From: Myxococcales bacterium
GTDB taxonomy: Bacteria > Myxococcota_A > Bradymonadia > Bradymonadales > Bradymonadaceae
Length of the DNA stretch: 64,000 nt
Assembly: GCA_007120035.1 (NCBI GenBank)
Contig: SKON01000222.1
Span: forward strand, 1-64,000
Direction: 5' to 3'
Shown here: piece by piece, positions 34,073 to 42,201 of the stretch
Layout: each line of letters begins with the position of its first letter
Position numbering within the stretch: position 1 is the stretch's first letter
The notes under the pieces: generated by a model
What the model saw: only the letters and a program-made list of their open reading frames with translations
Databases searched by the model: none
Told to the model about the DNA's origin: nothing
Position numbers and translations under genes: made by a program

Positions 34073-35131
34073 CTACCAGCTCGAGCCGGCGCCACCGCCA
34101 CCGGAGCGCCCACCACCAAATCCACCACCTCGAGAACCTCCTCCCGAACTCGACGACTGGGTCCGCCGCGGAATCACAGCATCCCTCACGTTATGATGGG
34201 AGCAATGGGTGCAGGTCTCCGTGATCCGCCTCAGCCCCGTAGAGTACGTCGTCGCCGCCCGAATCGTCTGGCTGTTCACCCTCATCGTCCGATGGGAACA
34301 AGCCGAACACCGGGAGTACCCCGAGAAGAATCGATTCGACGACGCGATCCTCTCGAAAGCGCATTGGGGACACTCGTAGGCCCGATAGGACACGGACCCC
34401 AGGGACTTCTCCTTCTGCTGCCCCGTGCTCAACTTGTCTCGAGTGCTCACCGGGCACAGCAGGTTCATTCGAACCTTGCACTCCGGGCAGGTCCGCTCCC
34501 GGTGCCGCCCCACACCGGCCGCCCCCCCGAGGGTGGCCAGACCGCCCCCCAGAATCACCAACCACCAGGGGATCTCCCGCTCCGGCTGCGGCAGGTTCGC
34601 CGGATCCGGGTTGTGGCCAATCCCATCCGGATAGTCCCGCAACCGCTGATCCACCGCCCCCAGCCCCGCCACCAGCCCGGCCCCGAAGTCGCCCCGGCGA
34701 AACTCCGGCACCATCAGCTCCTCCTGCATATTCTTCAGCCACCCGTCGGGGAGAATCGCCTCCATTCCGTACCCGGTCTCCATCTCCAGCCGACGCTCAC
34801 TCATCACCAGCAGCACCAGAAGCCCGTTGTCGATCCCCGCCTTGCCAATGCCCCAATGATTGAAGAGCGCCGTGGCGAATTCCTTCGGCGTCGGTGCCCG
34901 CACAGAATCCACGATCACGATGGCCACCTCCACCCCGAGGTCCGCTTCCAGCGCGGTCATCTGCTGATTGATGAACTGCCGATCCTGCGCCGTCATCACA
35001 TTCGGCAGATCCACCACCCAGGTACCACCGCCGGGGTTCGGCGTCGGCACCTGCTCCACGGTCATCGCCCCCGCGGACACCGCGAAGACCGTCGTCGCCA
35101 TCACCACCACTATGCTGAACCACCGCGCCAT
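34073..35131 (-). CDS. TPM-domain membrane protein with zinc ribbons and Gly-rich tail (paralogue 3)
   Basis: 352 residues. Signal peptide (1-22), TPM domain at about 28-165 (GTWVVDLPNVMTAQDR, LGVEVAIVIVDSV, FNHWGIGKAGIDNGLL, RRLEMETGYGMEAIL), one membrane helix (WWLVILGGGLATLGGAAG), four CxxC pairs (CPEC, CPQC, CSAC, CTHC), and a Gly/Ser tail ending AGSSW. It begins the operon TPM / LemA-like / TPM / AAA. The terminal aromatic after a Gly-Ser tail is typical of the family and is shared by all three paralogues. Confidence 0.9.
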   Translation of the reverse strand: MARWFSIVVVMATTVFAVSAGAMTVEQVPTPNPGGGTWVVDLPNVMTAQDRQFINQQMTALEADLGVEVAIVIVDSVRAPTPKEFATALFNHWGIGKAGIDNGLLVLLVMSERRLEMETGYGMEAILPDGWLKNMQEELMVPEFRRGDFGAGLVAGLGAVDQRLRDYPDGIGHNPDPANLPQPEREIPWWLVILGGGLATLGGAAGVGRHRERTCPECKVRMNLLCPVSTRDKLSTGQQKEKSLGSVSYRAYECPQCAFERIASSNRFFSGYSRCSACSHRTMRVNSQTIRAATTYSTGLRRITETCTHCSHHNVRDAVIPRRTQSSSSGGGSRGGGFGGGRSGGGGAGSSW

Positions 35132-35213
35132 CTTCTCTCCCGTGAGGTCTCCGTCTTACCCCCCACGGTAACACCGCTCCGCGACCCCACGCAATCACTC
35201 CCAAGATAGCTAA

Positions 35214-35237
35214 AGGGCGCCCGCGAACGGGCGCCCT
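35214..35237 (-). terminator. Intrinsic terminator after the repeat-rich lipoprotein gene
   Basis: A perfect 10-bp stem (35214-35223 with 35228-35237) closes a four-base loop; on the minus strand it reads as a TTCG tetraloop followed by TTTAG. It lies 45 bases downstream of the stop of the minus gene at 35283 and about 80 bases upstream of the TPM operon start. Confidence 0.8.
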
Positions 35238-35282
35238 CGAGAGTTGCACGGTCCCCTGCCGGACCTTCAGGTCAACAGCGGA

Positions 35283-36560
35283 TCAGAACAGGACCGTCGT
35301 CAGCGCATTCAGGATCAGCTGACGCCCGTCGCTCACCTCCACAGCGTCGCTCACGAAGCCCAGCATCAGGGTCCGCCCCTGGTTGCCATGAACCGCGCAG
35401 GAGGTCTGGTCCTCGAAGATGCAGAGTGACACACCTTCGCCCACAGGATCCATCCCTCGCGAGAACGACTCCAGCCACCCCTGGTTGGTCAACTCCAGCG
35501 GGGAAGGCAACCCGAAGGACAAGAGCGGCGAAGTGAAGGTCGCCTCGGCCTGGTTGTTGGAGACCGCCGACGCCTCCATGAGATCAAAGATCTCTGAGTC
35601 TTCATTCCACGACGACGCGATGGCAGGATGTCCATCTTCCACCCACGACTCAAGCTCGCTTAAGAAGTCGGAGGTGGGGGAAGTACCCTGGTTCAAAATC
35701 ACCGCGATATCGGGGCTGCCGTCGTTCAGGACGTCCCGTGCCTCGGTCCAAGAGGAAGCCACTGTGAGCTCGATCAGCCCTTCGCTCTCCAGGGTTGTCA
35801 GGCCCGCTTCCACAGCGCTGTCTCCATAATTAAAGTCCACGTAGAGGAGCACCTCCATATCCTGGACCACCGCTTCTCGAGTGGTAGTACATACTTCGGT
35901 CTCCGAAGTGATCTCATCGATCGCCCCGTCACCGTTCGTGTCGTAGCCGAAGGTGAAGACGATTCCTAAGCACTCCCCAACCGTGGTCGAGGACTCGACC
36001 AGCAGAGATTCTCCATCCTCACCATCACAGACCGTCTCTTCGGCGGTCACGTCGTCGATCGAGCCGTCGCCCGTCGTGTCGTAGCCAAAGAGGAACCGGG
36101 TACCGCCGTTTTCACAGCTCGTCGCGTCTTCCGTCTCCACCAGAACCGACTGCCCGTCGCTGCCATCCACACCGTCGCAGATCGTCTCTTCGGCCACCAT
36201 GTCGTCAATCGAGCCGTCGCCCGTGGTGTCATACCCGATCCAGAGGGTGATCCCACCGGCAGGACAGGAGTCACCCGCTGCGACCGTCTCCACCAGGAGG
36301 TCACGTCCGTCGTCGCCTTGCTCGCCATCACAGACATGATGACTCGACACCTCATCATCGATTTCACCGTCGCCTGTTGTGTCGTAGCCGAAGCTAAACG
36401 TGGTCCCACCGGCGGGACAATTTTCTCCGGCCGCCGAACTCTCGACCATCAGGGGCGGCGGGCTCCTATCCTCGCCGTCCATCCCATCCTCACCGGAGCA
36501 GGCACCGATCCCAACCACCAGCAAACCGAGTAACAACCACTTCGCGCTGTGCTCTCTCAT
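35283..36560 (-). CDS. Repeat-rich lipoprotein, four Cys/Gly/Asp repeats plus C-terminal domain (copy 1)
   Basis: 425 residues, lipobox GIGAC (Cys 21). Four repeats of roughly 40 residues run from about 35 to 210, each with a Cys-Pro-Ala-Gly-Gly or similar start, an [13 protein letters not shown]-like Asp-rich loop that looks calcium-binding, and a final Cys-Asp-Gly. A short collagen-like stretch (GEQGDDGRD) lies between repeats. The C-terminal 200 residues form an alpha/beta domain (VLLYVDFNYGDSAVEAGL, GRTLMLGFVSDAVEVSDGR) that may bind a ligand. GGAGGTAGAAG precedes the ATG. It is a paralogue of the next gene upstream, clearly a tandem duplication. Confidence 0.8.
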   Translation of the reverse strand: MREHSAKWLLLGLLVVGIGACSGEDGMDGEDRSPPPLMVESSAAGENCPAGGTTFSFGYDTTGDGEIDDEVSSHHVCDGEQGDDGRDLLVETVAAGDSCPAGGITLWIGYDTTGDGSIDDMVAEETICDGVDGSDGQSVLVETEDATSCENGGTRFLFGYDTTGDGSIDDVTAEETVCDGEDGESLLVESSTTVGECLGIVFTFGYDTNGDGAIDEITSETEVCTTTREAVVQDMEVLLYVDFNYGDSAVEAGLTTLESEGLIELTVASSWTEARDVLNDGSPDIAVILNQGTSPTSDFLSELESWVEDGHPAIASSWNEDSEIFDLMEASAVSNNQAEATFTSPLLSFGLPSPLELTNQGWLESFSRGMDPVGEGVSLCIFEDQTSCAVHGNQGRTLMLGFVSDAVEVSDGRQLILNALTTVLF

Positions 36561-36668
36561 CTTCTACCTCCAAGCATATTGATCGTTGGACGAACAAATT
36601 ATTACTTAACGCCCCACTCTTAGAGATACAAGGAACCTCCTCGCACGCAATCGCCGCCACGGACGCAA

Positions 36669-36696
36669 AGAGGGCGCCCGCGAACGGACGCCCTCT
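36669..36696 (-). terminator. Terminator between the two repeat-rich lipoprotein genes
   Basis: A 12-bp stem with one mismatch (36669-36680 with 36685-36696) and a four-base loop. It is almost the same sequence as the terminator at 35214-35237, so it was probably duplicated with the gene. It lies 32 bases after the stop of the gene at 36728. Confidence 0.72.
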
Positions 36697-36727
36697 GCTC
36701 CTCATTGACCCGATCCGGGCGTGTTGA

Positions 36728-38263
36728 TCACTTCAGGACTTTCGCCAACGCGTTCAGCATGAGCTGGCGCCCTTCGCTCACCTCAAAGGTGTCCGACAGG
36801 AACCCAAACATCAGAGTCCGACCGGCGTTGCCATGTACGGCGCACGATGAATCATCCTCGTAGGTACAGACCGAGACACCACCATCCAGAGGGACAAGAT
36901 ACGGGGCGAACGAACCCCACTGGGGAGAAGTCAGTTGCAACGGAGAAGCCACCCCGAAGGACATCAGGGGCGTCGTAAACGTCGCCTCGCTCCTGTTCTC
37001 CTGCACCACCTCTACACCCATGGTTGCAGCCAGCGGTGAGTTAAACCACGTCCCCCCTAACGCCCTACCGCCATTCTCGACCCACTCATCGAGGGCGTTG
37101 TACAACGCCCCGGAGGCACCCCCACTGTGGATGAAGACCACCACCACGTCATAGTCACCGGACGCCAACTCCGTCTCGGCATCGCTCAACGAACCCGTCA
37201 CATCGGTCAATTCGATGAGGCCCTCTGAGTCCAACGCCGTCAGGCCCGCTCGCACACCGCTCGCATTTGAGGTGTCGAGATAGAGCAACACTCTCTTCCC
37301 TTGCACCACAGACTCTCGAGTGGACCCACAGAGGTTGTACTCCGAGACGACCTGATCGATCGCTCCATCTCCAGTGGTATCATAACCGAACACGAAGCTT
37401 ACTCCCGGGCTGACACAGGTCTCTGAGTAGCTGCTAGATTCCACCAGCAGCTCCGGCCCCGGCTCTCCATCCACGCCGTTGCACACCGTCTCATCACCGG
37501 TCACGTCGTCGATCTCGCCGTCGCCCGTGGTGTCGTATCCGAACCGGAACCGGGTCCCACCGTTTTCGCAGTCTGCGGCATCTTCGGTCTCCAGGAGGAC
37601 CGTCAGTCCGTCGTCTCCATCGACACCGTTGCAGATCACATCCGTCGAGAAGACAACGTCGATCTCTCCGTCGTCAGTAGTATCGTGCCCAAATGTGAAG
37701 TGCGTGCCTCCCGCCGGACATGCCTCAGAATCCGCCGGCTCGGTCTCCATCAACATGGGCACTCCGTCGGCCCCATTGACGCCATCGCAGACCGTCTCTT
37801 CGACCACGACGTCGTCGATCTCTCCATCGTCAGTGGTGTCGTACCCGATCCACAATGTGAATCCGCCTTCGGGACAGGCATCGCCCGCCGGGGCCGTCTC
37901 GACGAGCAGGTCTCGGCCCGGCTCTCCTTGCTCTCCTTGCTCTCCTTGCTCGCCTTGCTCTCCTTGCTCTCCTTGCTCTCCTTGCTCTCCTTGCTCGCCT
38001 TGCTCTCCTTGCTCGCCATCACAAATCGTATGGGTCGAGACCTCATCGTCGATCTCTCCATTCTCGGTGGTATCGTACCCGAAGCTGAACGTCGTACCCC
38101 CGGCGGGGCAATCCTCTCCCGCTGGAGAACTCGAGACCATCAGGGGAGGAGCATCCGCGCCATCCGCACCATCAGTTCCGTGGAGGCCGTCCTCCCCGGA
38201 GCAAGCGGTCAGACCCAACGCCAACATCCCTGCCCACAACCACTTCGCGTAATTCATCTTCAT
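36728..38263 (-). CDS. Repeat-rich lipoprotein with collagen-like Gly-Glu-Gln tract (copy 2)
   Basis: 511 residues from ATG 38263 (GAGGT upstream; a second ATG at 38257 is possible), lipobox LTAC. It has five Cys/Gly/Asp repeats of the kind in copy 1, but between the first and second is a tract of about ten Gly-Glu-Gln triplets ending in Gly-Glu-Pro-Gly, a collagen-like pattern. The C-terminal domain ([36 protein letters not shown]) matches copy 1. The Gly-X-Y run could trimerise and form a stalk that projects the domain from the cell. The frame upstream to 38335 is not preceded by translation signals. Confidence 0.82.
   Translation of the reverse strand: MKMNYAKWLWAGMLALGLTACSGEDGLHGTDGADGADAPPLMVSSSPAGEDCPAGGTTFSFGYDTTENGEIDDEVSTHTICDGEQGEQGEQGEQGEQGEQGEQGEQGEQGEQGEPGRDLLVETAPAGDACPEGGFTLWIGYDTTDDGEIDDVVVEETVCDGVNGADGVPMLMETEPADSEACPAGGTHFTFGHDTTDDGEIDVVFSTDVICNGVDGDDGLTVLLETEDAADCENGGTRFRFGYDTTGDGEIDDVTGDETVCNGVDGEPGPELLVESSSYSETCVSPGVSFVFGYDTTGDGAIDQVVSEYNLCGSTRESVVQGKRVLLYLDTSNASGVRAGLTALDSEGLIELTDVTGSLSDAETELASGDYDVVVVFIHSGGASGALYNALDEWVENGGRALGGTWFNSPLAATMGVEVVQENRSEATFTTPLMSFGVASPLQLTSPQWGSFAPYLVPLDGGVSVCTYEDDSSCAVHGNAGRTLMFGFLSDTFEVSEGRQLMLNALAKVLK
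37919..38020 (-). repeat. 9-bp tandem repeat coding the Gly-Glu-Gln collagen-like tract
   Basis: The plus strand reads as repeated CTCTCCTTG or CTCGCCTTG units, about eleven copies. Each unit is nine bases, so length change by slippage would keep the frame. The paralogous gene has only one or two such units at the same position. Confidence 0.9.
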
Positions 38264-38483
38264 GCGATACCTCGGCTTGGAGACGCCCATAAAACAACTA
38301 CGATTCCTCACTACTTTCGTCGTAATGGGGTACAACTCGCTAAAGTAGCATCATTGGGAATGCAAGTCCGCCTGTTTCCGCGAGTGTGATCGGTTTCCTT
38401 CCGTCGGTTCCGTCGGTGGGGTGTCTCCATTCCGCAGCGGGCTAACGGATCAACCAACGTGGATCGCACTCTCTCGGCTCCGC

Positions 38484-38512
38484 TTGTCCCTGCGCCCCCG
38501 CAGGTGTTATCC
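38484..38512 (+). promoter_or_regulatory. Predicted sigma-70-type promoter for the SDR gene
   Basis: TTGTCC (38484-38489) and TTATCC (38507-38512) are spaced by 17 bases and lie 63 bases before the ATG at 38575, in the divergent gap 38264-38574. This gap otherwise holds only the opposite-strand leader of the repeat lipoprotein. A sequence match only. Confidence 0.4.
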
Positions 38513-38574
38513 CCTCCTGGCGATGTCGTCCCTCGCGTTCGTAGTCCCCCAGCACTGCCCATCTGACCACGCCC

Positions 38575-40083
38575 ATGACCGACACCCCCGAATCCCTGAT
38601 TCGCCGCATCGAAGAAGCCGCCGACCTCCTCGAAGAGCTCGTCGAAGACCGGTCCCTCCTCGTCGACGTCCACGAAGACCTTCGGACCCGCTTTCTCAAA
38701 GCCGCCGGACGGGTCTCCCGACCGGGCAAACGGGAGCGCCGAGCACTCGCCAGGGCTCGCCACCGCCGCGAGAAGCAGGAGCGCCGCAAAGACGACGAGG
38801 CCCTCCTGGACCAGACCGGGATCCGAGAGGCCCGGGAGAACCCCATCTTCGAGACCCCCCGCCGCCTCGAGGCTTTCCACGACGTCCCCGACTCCCGGGA
38901 CGGCGGCCAGGAGCGCACCACCTCGGATCCCATCGGTGACTTGAACTTCGAGCGGGCCTGCTATGTCTGCGGCCGCACCTTCACCGAGGTCCACTCCTTC
39001 TACGATCAGATGTGCCTGGAGTGCGGCGACTTTAACTACGAGAAGCGCTTCCCCGAAGCCGACCTCTCCGGCCGGGTGGCCCTCGTCACCGGCGCCCGGG
39101 TCAAGATCGGCTTTCAGGCCGCCCTGATGCTGCTGCGCAACGGCGCCGAGGTGATCTGCCTGACCCGGTTTCCCCACGACGCCGCCACCCGATACGCCGC
39201 CGAGGAGGACTTCTCCGACTGGAAAGACCGCCTGAAGATCTACGGCCTCGACCTTCGCCACACCCCGAGCGTCGAGAACTTCTGCCGCCACCTCCTCACC
39301 CGCCGGTCCCGCCTGGACTTCATAATCAACAACGCCTGCCAGACCGTCCGCCGCCCCGCCGGCTTCTACGACCACCTCATGGACGCCGAGCTCGACCCCA
39401 CGGCCCTCCCCGAGGAGGCCCGCCGCCTCGTCGCCCACGCTGGCCCCTCGGCCGACACCGACTCCGAGCTCACCACCGCCACCCCCTCGGCGGTCCTCTC
39501 CCAGATCGAGCTCCTCGCCGAAGACACCGAGCGGGGCCACCACCTCTTTCCCCGGGGCCAACTCGACGCCGACCTCCAGCAGGTCGACCTCCGAAAGGTC
39601 AACAGCTGGCGCCTCAAACTCGACGAGGTCTCCGCCATCGAGCTCCTCGAGGTCCACCTGGTCAACTCCGTGGCCCCCTTCATCCTCAACGCCCGCCTCA
39701 AACCCCTGATGGTCGCCGTCCCCACCCGGGACAAACACATCGTCAACGTCTCCGCCATGGAGGGCCAGTTCTACCGAACCTTCAAGACCGACCGCCATCC
39801 CCACACCAACATGGCCAAGGCGGCCCTGAACATGATGACCCGCACCTCGGCCATGGACTACATCGAGGACGGCATCCACATGAACAGCGTCGACACCGGC
39901 TGGGTCACCGACGAAGACCCCGCCCACCACGCCCGCCGCAAACGGGAGCTCCACCGCTTCCACCCCCCCTTGGACATCGTCGACGGCGCCGCCCGCATCG
40001 TCGACCCCATCTTCCATGGCCTCAACACCGGCGAACACATCTGGGGCCAGTTCCTCAAGGACTACAAAATCACCGATTGGTAA
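38575..40083 (+). CDS. Zinc-ribbon SDR-family oxidoreductase with atypical active site
   Basis: 502 residues. Residues 1-115 are helical and charged (EEAADLLEELVEDRSLL, RRALARARHRREKQERRKDD). A zinc-ribbon-like pair CYVC (129-132) and CLEC (147-150) follows. The Rossmann part starts with VALVTGARVKIG (TGxxxxIG at 172-179) and has IINNACQT and VNSVAPFIL, as in short-chain dehydrogenases. Ser 393 is present, but the residue four before the expected Lys 415 is Thr 411 (HPHTNMAKAAL), not Tyr; a Tyr-x-x-x-Lys at 400-404 is too near the Ser for the classic layout. A long insertion (about 275-340) separates the halves. Likely NAD(P)-binding; substrate unknown. It is divergent from the collagen-like lipoprotein. 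Confidence 0.82.
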   Translation: MTDTPESLIRRIEEAADLLEELVEDRSLLVDVHEDLRTRFLKAAGRVSRPGKRERRALARARHRREKQERRKDDEALLDQTGIREARENPIFETPRRLEAFHDVPDSRDGGQERTTSDPIGDLNFERACYVCGRTFTEVHSFYDQMCLECGDFNYEKRFPEADLSGRVALVTGARVKIGFQAALMLLRNGAEVICLTRFPHDAATRYAAEEDFSDWKDRLKIYGLDLRHTPSVENFCRHLLTRRSRLDFIINNACQTVRRPAGFYDHLMDAELDPTALPEEARRLVAHAGPSADTDSELTTATPSAVLSQIELLAEDTERGHHLFPRGQLDADLQQVDLRKVNSWRLKLDEVSAIELLEVHLVNSVAPFILNARLKPLMVAVPTRDKHIVNVSAMEGQFYRTFKTDRHPHTNMAKAALNMMTRTSAMDYIEDGIHMNSVDTGWVTDEDPAHHARRKRELHRFHPPLDIVDGAARIVDPIFHGLNTGEHIWGQFLKDYKITDW

Positions 40084-40440
40084 TACAGAGGTCATCGGAC
40101 GGAGGTCAGAGGACGGAGGCCAGAGGACGGAGGTCAGAGGACGGAAAGCAGCGTTCGCGCCACCCACGGGGGTCGGCCCATCGCGAACCCTATGAGAGAC
40201 AACGAAGCCCCGAGCCTTCTCCCCACCCTGTGGGGAGGTGCCCGAAGGGCGGAGGGGTCGTCCCGCGCCGCCCGAACGTCCGCCCCACCGCGAAGCCCGA
40301 CCCGCACCCACCGGGCGGCCATGACGACGTCCCTACCGACGGAAACCGATCGCACCCGAGAGTCCTCCCGCCGTTGCAAGGACAGGTCCTTTGTAATAGT
40401 CTCACCAATTCTTTCCCTCCCCCCACTTGGACGATCTGAG
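40084..40440. other. Intergenic gap with a 14-bp tandem repeat and no convincing gene
   Basis: A 56-base repeat array opens the gap (40089-40144). The rest is GC-rich with small open frames on both strands but no ribosome-binding site. A dyad AGGAC-AG-GTCCT at 40379-40390 and an AT-richer stretch near 40390-40410 (TTGCAA, then TAGTCT 17 bases on) may be the promoter region of the lipoprotein gene at 40441. Confidence 0.55.
40089..40144 (+). repeat. Four copies of a 14-bp tandem repeat
   Basis: Units AGGTCATCGGACGG, AGGTCAGAGGACGG, AGGCCAGAGGACGG and AGGTCAGAGGACGG stand head to tail, starting six bases after the stop of the SDR gene. The unit length is not a multiple of three and the array is non-coding. 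Confidence 0.9.
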
Positions 40441-41103
40441 ATGTTTCGACTGTTCCCCCTGCCCTATCTGTTCACCTCCGGACTACTGGCCCTCGCTGCC
40501 TGCGCCGCGCCTCAGTCCGCGCCCGAAGAGTCCGCAGAGGACGCTGCCGCGGAGTCCGCGCCGGATGAAACTGTGGTAGCTGAAGAGTCTTTGGAGATCC
40601 CTGCGGATACCCAGCTGGACGCGCTGACCTTCGAGCAGGCTAACGCCTACTGTGAATACCTACAGCAAGAGATGAAGGCGAAGTTGGGCGACGACACCAT
40701 GAAGAAGGCGGGGTGTCTCTTCAGTGGTGCGATGGCTTTCTTCTTCTCCGAAGACGAGAGTGCCTGTCACGCCGCCCAAGAGGAGTGCCTGGCCAGCGAT
40801 CTGGAAGAAGAGAGCTTCGACGACCTCTGCTTCTCTCAGGAAGATCTCTCGGCCTGCTCGGCCACCCTGGCGGAGCTCACCGACTGTCTGAATGCCGCGG
40901 CAGATTACACCTTTGGCGGTTTTCGTGCGTTCGCTGAACTAACCTGCAATGACGTCACCAGTGATGAAGGCATGGGCAAGATGGAAGAGGCCATGGAAGG
41001 CATATCTTGGACGTCTAGGGCGAGGAGGCAGGACACGGACGAAGCCTTTCCCGACATCGACGCCTGCGCTGCCCTACGTGAGGAGTGCCCCGACCTGCGC
41101 TGA
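40441..41103 (+). CDS. Cys-rich lipoprotein, first of a pair with a duplicated 5-prime end
   Basis: 220 residues, signal MFRLFPLPYLFTSGLLALAAC (lipobox LAAC, Cys 21). An Ala/Glu-rich linker is followed by a domain with eight or so cysteines (YCEYLQQE, GCLFSG, CHAAQEEC, DLCFSQED, ACSATLAELTDC, TCNDV, ACAALREEC). No named family; the even cysteine count suggests disulfide-bonded secretion. ATG at 40441 is supported by the signal and by the matching start of the next gene. The first 43 codons and the leader are nearly the same as in the next gene, while the mature domains differ. Confidence 0.78.
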   Translation: MFRLFPLPYLFTSGLLALAACAAPQSAPEESAEDAAAESAPDETVVAEESLEIPADTQLDALTFEQANAYCEYLQQEMKAKLGDDTMKKAGCLFSGAMAFFFSEDESACHAAQEECLASDLEEESFDDLCFSQEDLSACSATLAELTDCLNAAADYTFGGFRAFAELTCNDVTSDEGMGKMEEAMEGISWTSRARRQDTDEAFPDIDACAALREECPDLR

Positions 41104-41147
41104 CAACCCCCGACTCTTTCCCGTCTTCCCCACTTGGACGAGCTGAC

Positions 41148-41621
41148 ATGTTTCGACTGTTCTCCCTGCCCTATCTGTTCACCTCCGGACTACTGGCCCT
41201 CGCTGCCTGCTCCGCGCCTCAGTCCGCGCCCGATGGAGTGTCCGCAGAGCACGCTGCCGCGGAGCCCGCGCCGGATGAGGAACCCGCAGAGTACGCTTCC
41301 GCGGAGACGACCGACGCCGTCGAGGCCACCGATGGGCTGCCGGACGACCTGTGCGAGAGGATCTGTCGCCAGCAGACCGTCTGTGTCCCCGATCATCCCG
41401 AGGAGTTCGACGACTGCCTGCGAGGGTGCGCCGAGGAGCATGCGCTCCTCGTCCAGCTCTCTCCACCGTGTCTCGCGCTCGCCGAGGACGCCGCTCAGTG
41501 TATCTTGGAGCTCGACTGCGACGGTTTCGCTGCGTATTCCTCTGGGATTGGAGATCCATGTCACGAGAGGCTGCGCACGATGGTGGTGGAATGCCAGGCG
41601 GAGTTCGAGCAGCTCCAGTGA
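41148..41621 (+). CDS. Cys-rich lipoprotein, second of a pair with a duplicated 5-prime end
   Basis: 157 residues, signal MFRLFSLPYLFTSGLLALAAC (Cys 21), an Ala/Glu/Pro linker, and a different Cys-rich domain (LCERICRQQTVC, FDDCLRGCAEEH, PPCLALAEDAAQC, LDCDGF, DPCHERL, VVEC) with the spacing often seen in small lipoproteins of Myxococcota-type genomes. The role is unknown. It starts 44 bases after the preceding gene and is probably in the same transcript. Confidence 0.78.
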   Translation: MFRLFSLPYLFTSGLLALAACSAPQSAPDGVSAEHAAAEPAPDEEPAEYASAETTDAVEATDGLPDDLCERICRQQTVCVPDHPEEFDDCLRGCAEEHALLVQLSPPCLALAEDAAQCILELDCDGFAAYSSGIGDPCHERLRTMVVECQAEFEQLQ

Positions 41622-41727
41622 GGTCACCTCAATGCGGCACCTGAGCCAGACATGAAGGTGTAACTCCGTGGCCTTCTGTACCTCCGGCTTCGCTCACTTG
41701 TGCAGCTGGCCTGTCGTTCCGATGGAC

Positions 41728-41976
41728 CTACGGATTCTGCGGCTGCCCCACAGGCTGCGCCGGCGCCGTCACCGTCGTATCCTGCTGGGCCTGATTCGTC
41801 GACGAGCTCGAATCGTCGTCGGAAAAGAAGTGCAGGAAGAGAAAGATCCCCACGATCACGATCACCGACACCCAGCTCCCCTGACGTCGGTACCCACGTC
41901 GATGGCGCCGCCCTGTGGCCCGGTTGACCTGATTGGCCACCCGAAGCCCTCGTCCCAGATTTCTCCGCATCGACAT
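41728..41976 (-). CDS. Small single-pass membrane protein
   Basis: 82 residues from ATG 41976. An ideal AGGAGG lies five bases before this ATG, which fixes the start and marks the gene as real. The N-terminus is basic (RRNLGRGLRVANQVNRATG, RRHRRGYRR), then comes one membrane helix (WVSVIVIVGIFLFLHFF), then an acidic/Ser stretch and a Pro/Gln/Thr-rich tail, so the basic end is predicted inside. No family is known. Confidence 0.72.
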   Translation of the reverse strand: MSMRRNLGRGLRVANQVNRATGRRHRRGYRRQGSWVSVIVIVGIFLFLHFFSDDDSSSSTNQAQQDTTVTAPAQPVGQPQNP

Positions 41977-42201
41977 CGCTGCCTCCTCGCTCAATTCGTT
42001 AGCCCCACCACCGTACCAACCGCCGCCCCCAACTTCCAGTCACGTCGCCACCGGCGACACGCCACCACCCCGCAGCGGGCCTTGGCCCGCGAGGATTTTC
42101 GGGCCGCTGTTCCAGGCCCGACTCGCCGAGCCTCGTGGCCTTGGCCCGAGGGGAGGTGCCATACCACCCACGGTGGTCGCCTCCCCAACGCACCTCCGGG
42201 C

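Noticed and set aside
40192-40440. Upstream extension of the first Cys-rich lipoprotein from an ATG at 40192
   Set aside because: The lipoprotein signal starts at 40441 and the matching leader of the neighbouring gene supports that start; the extension has no signal or family.
42001-42201. Short open frames between the small membrane protein and the GDPD gene
   Set aside because: No ribosome-binding site or family; the stretch has several small GC-rich dyads (GGGCC/GGCCC) but none with a T-tract.
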